Assembly: GCA_049323655.1 (NCBI GenBank)
Contig: JBMONO010000025.1
Location: 1 to 64,000, forward strand
Direction: 5' to 3'
DNA: 64,000 nt
Origin: DB1 sp049323655
GTDB lineage: Bacteria; Desulfobacterota; Desulfobulbia; Desulfobulbales; SURF-16
The notes below the pieces were generated by a model. It worked only from the letters and a program-made list of their open reading frames with translations. It had not been told where the DNA came from and did not search any database. Numbering within the stretch: the first letter of the stretch is position 1; each line of letters begins with the position of its first letter. The position numbers and the translations under genes were made by a program. Positions 26,842 to 35,749 of this stretch are shown here, piece by piece.

Positions 26842-29800
26842 TCATTCCGCCTCGCAGCGGGAGAGCAGCAGGCGCAATGAGCGCAGATACTCGTCGGCGT
26901 GGTCGAGATAAAAGGACAGTGCCCGGGAGAATTTCCGGCCGATCACCCCGTCGACAAAGAGCTGGCTGATCTGTCGTTCCTCGGCGAGAATGCCCTGCGC
27001 TGCAACGAAAATGCGCCGTTCCTCCGGCGACATCGCCTTCATGATGGCGTGCAGGGTGCTGGCGGAACGCGGCTGGTACATCCAGATGTAGAGGAGATCC
27101 AGGGCGTTGATGATGAGGATCTTGGCGAGATCGGGCTTTGTCTCGTTGATCCTGCGCATGAACTCCTTCGGCGCTTCGAGCATGCCCATGACATCCTCTT
27201 CCGGGAAAATGGTCTCCAGGGTGGCGTGGGTCTCGAACACCTGGGAGATCTTGGCCGAGTAGTCGAGGGCGCGGAAACGGATGTTGTTGTGGCGGTCGGC
27301 CAGCCCCTCGATGACTCCGGCGACGCAGTCCGAGGCGAGCTTGGAGATGACCGCCGCCCATTTTTGCAGCAGGATCTGGGGCGTCGCCACTCCGGCTCCG
27401 GCCATGAGACTGCCGATGCCCCAGTTGAGCAGCAGGGCCAGGGGGATGGAGATGGTGCTGCGGAAGAAGTTGCCGCACACCGCTTCCCGGGGCAGACCGC
27501 GGAAGATGTTGTGGCTTGATATATAGATTCCGTTGGTCAGGGCCATAATGGTATAGAGGAGGACCGGGTTGGTGGCGGTGGTAATGCCGAAGAGGCGGTC
27601 GAGGATAACGGTTTTGACCAGCAGATCAAGGAGCGGCACCGAAAAACCGGTAAAAAAGAGCGAATCGGCCAGCCGATCCCAACTGACGTAGTCGTTCCAC
27701 TTGAGCAGCGGCGAACGGGTGATGCCGCCGGCGCCGAGCACGGACTGGATGATATTGCGCAGTCCGGTGATACCGAACCAGATCAGCGCCCCGAAGCAGG
27801 CAAGAAACCACCAGTCCTGGGTCAGGAAAAAGCTGGCAAAGGCGGGGATGAAACCGAGGAGGATTTTGAGCCCGTTTTTCAGGTGGCTGTTGAGGCAGCG
27901 CAGGGGAATGGCCCCGCTGCCAGCGGGTTGACGCCGGCCTTCCAGGGAGAGTTCGTTGTCTTTGCTCTGCATCCATCCCAAGGTGGCGACGTTGCCGTGC
28001 GGCTCCATATGGGTGGAATAGGACTGGACGATCCAGTCCCGGTGCAGGTCATGGCGAAAGCCGGTGGCCGCCGGCGGGGGCAGCAGCCGGCAGGAGGGAA
28101 AGGCGGAAATCTGGCGATCTTCCCAGGGGATGAGATCATGGTGCCAGGCGGTGTAGGTGTCGGTTTTCGGGACATAGGTGACCTGCAGATGGGCGGTGAT
28201 GCGCACCGGAATCTGCCAGCGCCGTGGCTGGGCCCGTTCGAGTTTGCGCTGGGCCCTGCCGGGCAGGGTCTCCTTCATGACCAGACCCATGCCGTAACGG
28301 TGGCGGGAACTGCCGGTGGAGTCGCTGCCGATCCGCGATTTCAGCACCGAGTTGCGGTAAAAAGATTGCAGATTCGGCATGTTGTGGAGGATGGCGGTCA
28401 GCTTTTTGCGCCGTTCCTCATGATCGGGGGCCAGCGCATCTTTTCCGTCCAGATCACGGATGATCTGCTGAATGACCCGTTTGAGCTGGATGATATTGCC
28501 CTGGTTGATCGCCAGTTGCAGGCTGTTGATCTCGGTGTAGTGGGGTGACTTGCCGGTACAGTAATCCTTCAGATTGAAAATCTCCAGGTGAGTGATCCTG
28601 CCCCGGCAGTCATAGAGCAACTCCAGGACATCAGCCGGACTGAGGGTGCTGAGATTGAGGGTGACGCGGGAGCCGGTATGCAGACTGTTGAGCCGGTCGA
28701 GCAGTCTCACCGGGGAAAGAAAGAGCAGGGGCGGGATCTCGGCGCCTTCATGCGGCTCGAAGGGATTGTGGATGGCGGGATTTTTGTCGGGCCGCAGAAA
28801 GCTTTCGATGATGGCGTCCGGGTCTAGGGTGTTCATGATCTCCACCGCATGGGCGATGCGCAGCCGCTCCTCCTGATCGGCCCTGGGGTAAATGGCGCGT
28901 AACGCGGCAACCTGCTCCTTCAGAGCGGGCAGCATTCGATTGTATATGAACTTGGCAAGATGGAGCAGGGAGGGTTGACCGGAGCCGACAAAGGCGAAGA
29001 AATCTTCCCGCTCAAAGGGGGCGAGGTTGACGCCATAAGCCTGATTAATGACCGGCAGATGGCGGGTGTTGAATTCGGCAAACGTTTCGAGCACATAGCG
29101 CTGCTGATAGGCGGAAACCCTGCGGCCTTCGTCCATGAAGGCCTGGGCCTGGGCGGTGGCGAAGAAACCGAGAAAATCCTGTTTGTCGGCAAATCCGCGC
29201 GGCGCCCAGATCAGTTTGATGTAGCGGCCGCGGAAACGGGCGGAGAATTCGATGCCGATGCGCACGGTAATCCCCATGATCTCTGCTGATTCCAGCAGCT
29301 CCTGCGCCACCTCGATATTGATGAAGTTGTAATAAATAACGGTCAGCCGGCGGATACCTTTGATCCAGGCATCCATGACCAGATGGGTCGGCGATTTGCG
29401 ACCCTTGGTGTTGGCGTCGTGGACATGGTCGTCAAAGGCGATCTGGTTCCACTCCTCCGGCATCTCGATGAGATGGTAGCGATCCAGCAGATAGCGGATG
29501 AAGCGCGGCTTGCCGAAGGTGGCGGTGCGAAAATCGCGGGCCAGGGTGAGCTGGCGCTGTTTGTCCCCCTGGGAGCGGACAAGCTCCTTCATGATTTCGA
29601 TCAGAACCCGGGCGGTATTACGGCGCAGGATACTCTGGGATCCGCACAAGACCTCATCGCGCAGGGAGCGGAGGGCGTTCTGGCGGTCGGTTGCCTTGCC
29701 CGCCTCCAGCGAACCGAGCAGGTGGATGACCGCATAGGCGATGCGCAGCCCCTGGGAGGCGGTCATCTCCTTGATGCCGTGGGGGTGGAGATAGGGGGTC

Positions 29801-29919
29801 AGCAGGTTTTTGACGTGCTTGTGCTTTTCGTCGCGGTTAAGAACGTCGTTGACGATGTTGAGCAGAATGTAGTCGTTTTTGTCAAAAAAAAAGCGGGGAA
29901 TGTCAGTGGTGTCTTTCAT
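26842..29919 (-). CDS. Large protein of unknown function: PHP-like N-terminal part, membrane-embedded C-terminal part
   Basis: A 1025-residue protein I cannot assign to a named family. Near residue 170 is DDHVHDANTKGRKSPTHLV, then GIRRLTVIYYNFINIE and MGITVRIGIEFSARFRG: an HxH followed by a G-x-x-x-x-x-x-Y-x and G-I-E strand pattern that recalls PHP-type metallohydrolase barrels. The middle is mixed helix. From ~690 to ~870 several hydrophobic segments occur (ILLGFIPAFASFFL, WWFLACFGALIWFGI, LLYTIMALTNGIYI, STISIPLALLLNWGIGSL), and a helical soluble tail ends the chain. ATG 29919 is chosen because it starts the conserved-looking region; no clear Shine-Dalgarno. It lies between pyruvate kinase and the SpoIIIAA-like ATPase on one strand. 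Confidence 0.72.
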   Translation of the reverse strand: MKDTTDIPRFFFDKNDYILLNIVNDVLNRDEKHKHVKNLLTPYLHPHGIKEMTASQGLRIAYAVIHLLGSLEAGKATDRQNALRSLRDEVLCGSQSILRRNTARVLIEIMKELVRSQGDKQRQLTLARDFRTATFGKPRFIRYLLDRYHLIEMPEEWNQIAFDDHVHDANTKGRKSPTHLVMDAWIKGIRRLTVIYYNFINIEVAQELLESAEIMGITVRIGIEFSARFRGRYIKLIWAPRGFADKQDFLGFFATAQAQAFMDEGRRVSAYQQRYVLETFAEFNTRHLPVINQAYGVNLAPFEREDFFAFVGSGQPSLLHLAKFIYNRMLPALKEQVAALRAIYPRADQEERLRIAHAVEIMNTLDPDAIIESFLRPDKNPAIHNPFEPHEGAEIPPLLFLSPVRLLDRLNSLHTGSRVTLNLSTLSPADVLELLYDCRGRITHLEIFNLKDYCTGKSPHYTEINSLQLAINQGNIIQLKRVIQQIIRDLDGKDALAPDHEERRKKLTAILHNMPNLQSFYRNSVLKSRIGSDSTGSSRHRYGMGLVMKETLPGRAQRKLERAQPRRWQIPVRITAHLQVTYVPKTDTYTAWHHDLIPWEDRQISAFPSCRLLPPPAATGFRHDLHRDWIVQSYSTHMEPHGNVATLGWMQSKDNELSLEGRRQPAGSGAIPLRCLNSHLKNGLKILLGFIPAFASFFLTQDWWFLACFGALIWFGITGLRNIIQSVLGAGGITRSPLLKWNDYVSWDRLADSLFFTGFSVPLLDLLVKTVILDRLFGITTATNPVLLYTIMALTNGIYISSHNIFRGLPREAVCGNFFRSTISIPLALLLNWGIGSLMAGAGVATPQILLQKWAAVISKLASDCVAGVIEGLADRHNNIRFRALDYSAKISQVFETHATLETIFPEEDVMGMLEAPKEFMRRINETKPDLAKILIINALDLLYIWMYQPRSASTLHAIMKAMSPEERRIFVAAQGILAEERQISQLFVDGVIGRKFSRALSFYLDHADEYLRSLRLLLSRCEAE

Positions 29920-29993
29920 TATTATTGAGGTGCGGGTCGTTTCGGCCCGGTCGTTACATGTTGGTTTCTCGTTTGATATCCCATCCGCTTTTT

Positions 29994-31418
29994 TTAGGCA
30001 AGAATTTCCCTGCATCCGCCGATGATCCGCACCTGAACGGTTTCGACAAAGGTGCCGCCGGCCAGAATGTCGGAGAGAACGATGACCCGATCGTTCTGGC
30101 GGAGCAGGCCCCGCTGCATGAGCTGGTCAAGAGAACGCTGGATGGAGGTTTCCGGGTCTTTGGAAAAGTTCAGGCGAAAGGCATGCACACCCCAGTAGAG
30201 GCCGAGCCGGCGGCGAACATGGGTGGTGTTGGTAAAGGCAAAGATCGGGGCAATGGGACGGCAGCGGGAGAGCAGCACCGCCATCAGTCCCCGTCGGGTG
30301 ATGACCAGGGTGCCGGCGGCGTGCAAATTGTTGCCGAGAATGGCGGCACTGCGGGCGATCTCTTCCTTGGGTTTGTCCGATATCGCCACCCGCACCGCCG
30401 GATCGCGGTCCATCTGCTGTTCGATGCGGCGCGCCACCGCAGCCATGATCTCCAACGCTTTGAAGGGATGCTTGCCGGTTGCCGTCTCGCCGGAGAGCAT
30501 GATGGCGTCGGCCCCTTGCAGGACCGCGTGGGTGATATCGGTGACCTCGGCCCGGGTGGGAGCGGGATTGATGATCATCGATTCGAGCATGTGGGTGGCG
30601 ACCACCACCGGTTTGCCGGCGGTCCGGCATTTTTTGACGATTTCATCCTGCAGCAGCGGCACCTCTTCGTAGGGCAGTTCCGCGCCCAGGTCACCGCGGG
30701 CGATCATGATGCCGTCCGCCGCTTTGATAATGGCGTCGAGCTGGGGCACGGCCTCGGCGCTTTCGATTTTCGCCAGCAGGTCGATGGGGGCCTGCCGCTC
30801 CCGCAGATACTGGCGCAGCTCGTTGATGGTTGATGCCTTGCGGATAAAGGAGAGGGCGATGAAATCCACCCCGTGGTCAATGGCGAAACGGATGTCCTGC
30901 CAGTCCTTTTCGGTGATGGCGGGCAGATCGGCGCTCTTACCGCGGATGTTGAGATGGCGGCGTGAGGTCAGCACCCCGCTGTCCAGTGATTGGCAACGGA
31001 TGTCGGTGCGGTTGATGGCGGTGACTCTGAGGCTCAGCATACCGCCGTCAACGAGGATGATATCTCCTTCCGACACCTCGTTGACAAAGCCGTCGTAGCT
31101 GACCTCGATGCAGTTTGCCTCAAGTTCGGCTTGTCGGCGGATTGTGAGGGTCAGGCTGTCGCCCTCTTCCAGGATGATGTCGCGTTTGACGTCGCCGGTG
31201 CGCACCTCCGGGCCCTTGGTATCAATCATGATGGCGATGGAGCGGCCGAATTTCTTGTTGATTCGTTTGATGGAACGGATAACGGCGCTGTGCCATTCCA
31301 GCGCACCATGCGACATGTTGAGCCGGGCAATGTTCATCCCCTTGTCGCTCAGCTTTTTCAGCATGTCGAACGACGCCGTTTTGGGGCCGATGGTGCAGAT
31401 GATTTTCGTTTTACGCAT
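29994..31418 (-). CDS. pyk: Pyruvate kinase
   Basis: A 474-residue glycolytic enzyme converting phosphoenolpyruvate and ADP to pyruvate and ATP. N-terminus MRKTKIICTIGPKTAS with ARLNMSHG, then MIDTKGPEVRTG, the catalytic Lys region LLAKIESAEAVPQLD, MIARGDLGAELP, and ATHMLESMIINPAPTRAEVTDI with the TRAE Mg-binding motif. Standard domain order A-B-A-C; the length matches type II enzymes. ATG 31418 gives the canonical start. No frameshift. Confidence 0.95.
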   Translation of the reverse strand: MRKTKIICTIGPKTASFDMLKKLSDKGMNIARLNMSHGALEWHSAVIRSIKRINKKFGRSIAIMIDTKGPEVRTGDVKRDIILEEGDSLTLTIRRQAELEANCIEVSYDGFVNEVSEGDIILVDGGMLSLRVTAINRTDIRCQSLDSGVLTSRRHLNIRGKSADLPAITEKDWQDIRFAIDHGVDFIALSFIRKASTINELRQYLRERQAPIDLLAKIESAEAVPQLDAIIKAADGIMIARGDLGAELPYEEVPLLQDEIVKKCRTAGKPVVVATHMLESMIINPAPTRAEVTDITHAVLQGADAIMLSGETATGKHPFKALEIMAAVARRIEQQMDRDPAVRVAISDKPKEEIARSAAILGNNLHAAGTLVITRRGLMAVLLSRCRPIAPIFAFTNTTHVRRRLGLYWGVHAFRLNFSKDPETSIQRSLDQLMQRGLLRQNDRVIVLSDILAGGTFVETVQVRIIGGCREILA

Positions 31419-31584
31419 GATTGATGTCCCTGATGCACAAAAGGGGGGTCGGCGGTTTTCGGCTGCTTCTGTGTAGTATCCTATCATTTCCCTTGGGATG
31501 CGGAAAGAAAAAGGATGAAAACCTGTCTGAGGGGCAGGCATGGGGGTGACAGTGTTTTTTTAATTCTTGAGGGATGGAGGGGGG

Positions 31585-31610
31585 GAAGGGAATGGCAGCA
31601 CATTCCCTTC
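31585..31610. terminator. Perfect hairpin between fkbp-like gene and pyk
   Basis: GAAGGGAATG and CATTCCCTTC are 10-bp perfect arms around a 6-nt loop, 19 bp after the isomerase stop. No T tract follows on either strand, so it could be a rho-aided terminator or an mRNA 3'-end stabiliser. Confidence 0.4.
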
Positions 31611-31628
31611 GTGGTAACTGATGAGGAA

Positions 31629-32057
31629 TCACCCGATCGCGTCGATCCTGAGTTCAAAGGTGAGGTTGCGGCCGGCCAGGGGATGGTTGCCGTCAATGGT
31701 GAGCTGGTCCCCTGCGATGGCGCTGATGCTGCCGGTGATCTCCTCACCGTTGGCGGTGGTGAAGGAGACCTCACTGCCGACTTCGGCAGGCGTCCCTGCC
31801 GGCAGCTCGCCGGCCGGCACGGTCCAGACCAGGTTCGGGTCCCTGGAGCCATATGCCTCAGCCGGTTTGAGGGTGACGGTCTTGCGCTCGCCGAGCTTCA
31901 TGCCCATCACCGCCTTTTCAAACCCCTTGATGACTTTGCCCTTGCCGACGACAAACTGGAGGGGCTCGCCGCCGAGATTGGTCTCAAACACCGTGCCGTC
32001 TTTGAGTTTGCCGGTGTAATACACCTTGACCTTGCTGCCTTTTTTTATCTCTGCCAT
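31629..32057 (-). CDS. FKBP-type peptidyl-prolyl isomerase (SlyD-like)
   Basis: A 142-residue cytosolic isomerase. FKBP part: KVKVYYTGKLKDGTVFETN, FVVGKGKVIKGFEKAVMGM and GERKTVTLKPAEAYG, interrupted by an IF-type insertion (PNLVWTVPAGELPAG... GEEITGSISAI) and closed by HPLAGRNLTFELRI, which is the SlyD/archaeal short FKBP layout. The His-rich SlyD tail is missing, so it is not a nickel metallochaperone of the E. coli kind. GAGG precedes ATG 32057. Confidence 0.92.
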   Translation of the reverse strand: MAEIKKGSKVKVYYTGKLKDGTVFETNLGGEPLQFVVGKGKVIKGFEKAVMGMKLGERKTVTLKPAEAYGSRDPNLVWTVPAGELPAGTPAEVGSEVSFTTANGEEITGSISAIAGDQLTIDGNHPLAGRNLTFELRIDAIG

Positions 32058-32146
32058 AAAAAACCTCGTTGTCTGTGCTGGTGAATGACGCCCTTTTCCG
32101 GGTAGGCTCTTCCGCTGTTGCCGCCCGACCGGAATGGCTGTATCCA

Positions 32147-32223
32147 GCAACATCGGAGTGTGGCATTCTCTGCAACACTGTAGTGTGGCGTGCCGCACTT
32201 CCTGCAACACATCTGGTTGTGGC
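32147..32223 (+). promoter_or_regulatory. Three repeated palindromic sites upstream of sigma-54-like promoter
   Basis: GCAACAT-CGGA-GTGTGGC (32147-32164), GCAACAC-TGTA-GTGTGGC (32172-32189) and GCAACAC-ATCTGG-TTGTGGC (32204-32223) are near-palindromes of the same type. They lie about 110-170 bp before the predicted start at ~32324, the usual distance for enhancer-binding protein sites. Confidence 0.5.
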
Positions 32224-32270
32224 GGCAATGCGAGCTTGTGTAGTATTCCTTTTTGTTTCAATGCGTTACA

Positions 32271-32282
32271 TGGAATATTCCA
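32271..32282. promoter_or_regulatory. Perfect 12-bp palindrome
   Basis: TGGAATATTCCA is a perfect inverted repeat, positioned between the three upstream sites and the sigma-54-like promoter. It may bind an architectural protein or repressor. Confidence 0.3.
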
Positions 32283-32297
32283 CTGTGGTTCGCACTG

Positions 32298-32313
32298 TGG
32301 TACAGCTCCTGCA
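32298..32313 (+). promoter_or_regulatory. Sigma-54 (-24/-12) promoter candidate
   Basis: TGGTAC-N5-CTGCA has the invariant GG (32299-32300) and GC (32311-32312) exactly 12 bp apart start to start and matches TGGCAC-N5-TTGCA at most positions. Transcription would begin near 32324, about 50 bp before the ATG at 32375. Confidence 0.5.
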
Positions 32314-32374
32314 ACATCCACTGATCAAAAGAGAGAAACCACACCTCGGGCCATCAGGGAAAGGAGGGGCGACA

Positions 32375-32593
32375 ATGAAGAATACTCCTAGATATCGGAT
32401 CAACACCGCAGTTGTCAACCGTGAAGAGTATGATGAAGACATCGCTGAGGCGGCATGCCACGTCGGCACGGGCACGATTTTCAATCTGTGCGCCTTTATC
32501 GGCGCCTGGGGCGTCGCCTGTCTGGTCAGCGCGGTGGTGCAGTACGGCATCGTCGATGTCGTCAAGGGCTGGCTGGGGGCAATCGGTGGCTAA
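32375..32593 (+). CDS. Small inner-membrane protein of unknown function
   Basis: A 72-residue protein behind a very strong Shine-Dalgarno (AAGGAGGGG). The N-terminal ~30 residues are charged (REEYDEDIAEAACHVG), then one or two hydrophobic helices (TIFNLCAFIGAWGVACLVSAVV, then YGIVDVVKGWLGAIGG). It has two Cys in or near the membrane. The 300-bp upstream region carries the sigma-54-like promoter and three operator repeats, unusual care for such a small gene. I do not know the family. Confidence 0.75.
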   Translation: MKNTPRYRINTAVVNREEYDEDIAEAACHVGTGTIFNLCAFIGAWGVACLVSAVVQYGIVDVVKGWLGAIGG

Positions 32594-32632
32594 CGCCTGG
32601 CCGGGTGGCTAACGCCTGGCCGGGTGGCTGAG
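32588..32632. repeat. 19-bp direct repeat over the stop of the small membrane gene
   Basis: The unit GTGGCTAACGCCTGGCCGG occurs twice back to back and then begins a third time (GTGGCTGAG). The first unit contains the TAA stop of the small membrane protein. This is a short recent duplication. Confidence 0.7.
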
Positions 32633-32651
32633 TTGCGGGAGTCCATGCCGC

Positions 32652-33851
32652 TTAGTCGGCCCTGAGCGCCTCCTGCGGGTCCAGGCCCGCAGCCTGGACG
32701 GCCGGGATGATACCGGCGAGCAGGCCGATGCCGACTGACAGGACAAACGACAGCACGACCGCGAGGAGATTGGTTTGGGTCGGCAGGGCGGGCAGAATGG
32801 AGTGCAGCAGGCGCGCCCCGCCGACGCCGCCGGCAAGGCCGGCGGTACCGCCGACAGAGGAGAGAAGCACCGCTTCCAGCAGAAAGATCCGCAATACCTG
32901 CCCGCGGGGAGCTCCCAGCGCCCGCAGCAGCCCGATTTCTCCGGTGCGTTCCTGCACCGCGATGGTCATGATGGTCATGATCCCCACCCCTCCCACCAGC
33001 AGCGAGATTCCCCCCAGAGCCGCCACGGCAAAAGTCAGTTTGTCCAGCACATCCCCCAGCACATCGAGCATCTGATCCTGGGTGGTGATGGTGAAATCCT
33101 CGCTGCCGTGCCGTTCGATGAGCATCTTTTTCAGCCGTTCGGCGATGGTTGTGGCCTCGACCTCGGCGCGGTAAAGGATATCGATCTCCATCAGGCTGGT
33201 GCGATTGAACAGTTCCAGGGCGCGGGTCGCCGGGATATAGACGGCGTCGTCGAGGTCAAAGCCGAGGATCTGGCCCTTTGCCTCCATCACCCCGGTCACC
33301 CGATAGCGGAAGCCGCCGATGCGGACAATGGCGCCCAGGGGGTTCGCTGTTCCGAACAGCTCGTCTCTCACCTTGCTGCCAAGCACGGCAAAGGCCCGGG
33401 CCGCCCGGGGATCATCGGGCGGCAGGAAGGTGCCCGTGGCCACGGCGAACTGCCAGACCTCCGGCGCCCGGGGACCGACACCAAGGATGGTGGTACGGCG
33501 TTGCCGCCGACCAGACTCGATTTCACCGTTGCCCTGCACCACCGGCACCGTGGCCGTTACCCCCGGCAGGCGGGAAAGGGCCTGCTCGTCATCGAGGCTC
33601 AAGGGGCGGACATTGCTGATAACCGCCCCGGACATGCCCATGGTGGTTGTCCGGCCTGGAACAATGGCGATGAGATTGGTGCCGAACTGGGTGAACTCGG
33701 CCACCACGAAGCGCTGCACCCCCTCGCCGATGGAGGTGAGCAGGATCACCGAACCGATGCCGATGGCAATGCCCAGGGTGGTGAGCAGGCTGCGCAGCCT
33801 GTTAGCGGTGATGGACTGCCACGAATATTTCAGTGAGTCGGTGGCGCGCAT
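32652..33851 (-). CDS. MacB-like ABC transporter permease 2
   Basis: A 399-residue permease of the MacB/LolC-type. N-terminal helix (LRSLLTTLGIAIGIGSVILLTSIGEG), a large extracytoplasmic MacB_PCD domain, and three C-terminal helices with GGVGIMTIMTIAVQERTGEIGLLRALGAPRGQVL, the family's coupling motif. It is a diverged paralogue of the preceding permease (33855-35060), 3 bp away, so the two may form a heterodimer with the ATPase. It is the last gene of the five-gene operon. Confidence 0.9.
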   Translation of the reverse strand: MRATDSLKYSWQSITANRLRSLLTTLGIAIGIGSVILLTSIGEGVQRFVVAEFTQFGTNLIAIVPGRTTTMGMSGAVISNVRPLSLDDEQALSRLPGVTATVPVVQGNGEIESGRRQRRTTILGVGPRAPEVWQFAVATGTFLPPDDPRAARAFAVLGSKVRDELFGTANPLGAIVRIGGFRYRVTGVMEAKGQILGFDLDDAVYIPATRALELFNRTSLMEIDILYRAEVEATTIAERLKKMLIERHGSEDFTITTQDQMLDVLGDVLDKLTFAVAALGGISLLVGGVGIMTIMTIAVQERTGEIGLLRALGAPRGQVLRIFLLEAVLLSSVGGTAGLAGGVGGARLLHSILPALPTQTNLLAVVLSFVLSVGIGLLAGIIPAVQAAGLDPQEALRAD

Positions 33852-33854
33852 GGC

Positions 33855-35060
33855 TTAATGGCGGGAAAGGGCGGTCGCCGGTTCCAGGGCTGCGGCTCTG
33901 GCGGCGGGCAGGACGGCAAAGAAGAGGCCGGTGACAAGGGCGGTGAGTACGGCGCCGGGGATGGCCCAGATCGGCGGGCTGATGATGAAGTCCGGGAAAA
34001 AATACTGGAGGCCGGCATTGGCGGCCAGTCCGGCCAATGCACCGAGCAGGGCGGCGCTGAGGGAGAGCAGGGCCGCCTCGGTGAGAAAGATGAGCCGGAT
34101 CTGGCGGGCCGGGGCGCCCAGGGCCTTGAGCAGACCGATTTCCTGGCGGCGTTGCGTCACCGTGACCAGCATGACGTTCATGATGAGAATGCCCGCCACC
34201 AGCAGACTGATGGCGGCAATGCCGCCGACGGTAAGATTGAGGGCAGTGAAGATGCGGTCAAAGGTGGCCAGCACCGCATCCTGGGTGATGATGGTGACGT
34301 CATCCTCGCCGTCATGGCGTTGCCTGATGATGGCAAGGATATCGTTTTTCGCCGCCACCAGGTCCTGTCGGTCCCTGGCCTCGACAATGATACGGAACAG
34401 GGATTCGGTATTGAACAGTGACTGGGCGGCGGCCACCGGGATGACGGCCAGATCGTCCAGATCAACGCCGATGGAGATACCGGCAGAGGCCAGCACACCG
34501 ATGATGCGGAAGCGGCTGTCGCCGATCCGGATCAGCTCGCCGACCGGGGACTCGTTTCCGAAAAGCTCGGCGGCAAGGCTTTTGCCGACGACGCAGACCG
34601 CCTGGCCGCGACTGAGCTCGCTTATCGGCAGAAATCGGCCCGTGGCCATGGCAAGCCGGCGGATGGGCAGAAAAGAGGCCGAGGTGCCGAGCACCGCCAC
34701 CTCCCGTTCCCGTCCATCCCGTGACACCGGGGCATTACCGACGACAATCGGCGCCATGTCCGCTACCTGCCTGCTGGTCAGCAGGGCGCGGGCGTCGTCG
34801 ATGGTCAGATCGCGCGGGGTTTCGCCGAGCAGGGGTGGCATGGCGCCGGTGGTTTCCGCACGACCGGGCAGAACGATGAGCAGGTTGGTGCCGAGGCTCG
34901 AAAAGGTCGAGAGCACATAGGTGCGCGCCCCCTCCCCCAGCGAGGTGAGGATGATGACCGAGGCCACCCCGATGGACATGGCAAGCAGGATAAGGGCGGT
35001 GCGTAACCGGACGACGGCAAGGGCGGTGACGCAGAAGCGGAAAAGGTCAACGTTCCGCAT
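33855..35060 (-). CDS. MacB-like ABC transporter permease 1
   Basis: A 401-residue permease: helix at residues ~15-42 (LRTALILLAMSIGVASVIIL), periplasmic MacB core domain with LPGRAETTG and VVGKSLAAELFG, and C-terminal helices containing RRQEIGLLKALGAPARQIRLIFL. It overlaps the ATPase gene by 14 bp. MacB-type pumps do not move substrate through the membrane but drive an adaptor by mechanotransmission; the HlyD-family adaptor is encoded in this operon. Confidence 0.9.
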   Translation of the reverse strand: MRNVDLFRFCVTALAVVRLRTALILLAMSIGVASVIILTSLGEGARTYVLSTFSSLGTNLLIVLPGRAETTGAMPPLLGETPRDLTIDDARALLTSRQVADMAPIVVGNAPVSRDGREREVAVLGTSASFLPIRRLAMATGRFLPISELSRGQAVCVVGKSLAAELFGNESPVGELIRIGDSRFRIIGVLASAGISIGVDLDDLAVIPVAAAQSLFNTESLFRIIVEARDRQDLVAAKNDILAIIRQRHDGEDDVTIITQDAVLATFDRIFTALNLTVGGIAAISLLVAGILIMNVMLVTVTQRRQEIGLLKALGAPARQIRLIFLTEAALLSLSAALLGALAGLAANAGLQYFFPDFIISPPIWAIPGAVLTALVTGLFFAVLPAARAAALEPATALSRH

Positions 35061-35742
35061 GGCTGCTGTCCGTGATGATCCGGCCGTCTTCCATCCTGAT
35101 GCGGCGGCGCGCCCGGCCGCTCAGCTCCGGATCGTGGGTGACCATGATGAGGGTAAGACCCTGCGCGTTCAGTCTCTCCAGGATGGCAACCACTTCGTTG
35201 CCCGCCGCCTTGTCGAGATTGCCGGTCGGTTCGTCGGCGAGCAGGACTGCGGGCTGCATGACGATGGCCCGGGCAATGGCCACCCGTTGCCGCTGGCCGC
35301 CGGAAAGCTGGTCGGGCCGGTGACTGGCCCGTTGGCTGAGGCCGAGGTCGGTGAGCACGGCCTCGACTCGTTGTTGCCTGATTTCCGGCGACACAGCGGC
35401 GATGACAAGGGGCAGTTCGACGTTTTCCCTGGCGGTCAGCCGGGGGACGAGGTGAAAAAGCTGAAAGACGAAGCCGATACGCTGGCGCCGGATGGCGGCC
35501 CGTTCCTCGTCGGCGAGAAAGCTGACGACTCGGTTTTCAAAGAGATAGGTGCCGCTGTCCGGGCGGTCGAGCAGGCCGATGGTGTTGAGCAGTGTCGATT
35601 TGCCGGACCCGGATGGCCCCATGATGGAGAGGTATTCCCCCTTGCTGATCTGCAGGGCGACATCGTGCAGACCGTAGACCCTTTCCTCCCCGACCGTGAA
35701 AGTGCGGGTGATGCTGTCAAGGTCAATGACAGGTTCAGTCAT
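35047..35742 (-). CDS. MacB/LolD-like ABC transporter ATPase
   Basis: A 231-residue ATPase. Walker A GPSGSGKST (~40), Q-loop FVFQLFHLVPRLTARENVELPL, signature LSGGQRQRVAIARAI, Walker B LLADEPTGNLD and H-loop VTHD, with the LolD/MacB-type arrangement. ATG 35742 (MTEPVIDLDSITRTF) is chosen for the typical N-terminus. It stands 7 bp after the HlyD-like gene and overlaps the first permease gene. Confidence 0.93.
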   Translation of the reverse strand: MTEPVIDLDSITRTFTVGEERVYGLHDVALQISKGEYLSIMGPSGSGKSTLLNTIGLLDRPDSGTYLFENRVVSFLADEERAAIRRQRIGFVFQLFHLVPRLTARENVELPLVIAAVSPEIRQQRVEAVLTDLGLSQRASHRPDQLSGGQRQRVAIARAIVMQPAVLLADEPTGNLDKAAGNEVVAILERLNAQGLTLIMVTHDPELSGRARRRIRMEDGRIITDSSHAER

Positions 35743-35749
35743 TGTCGTC

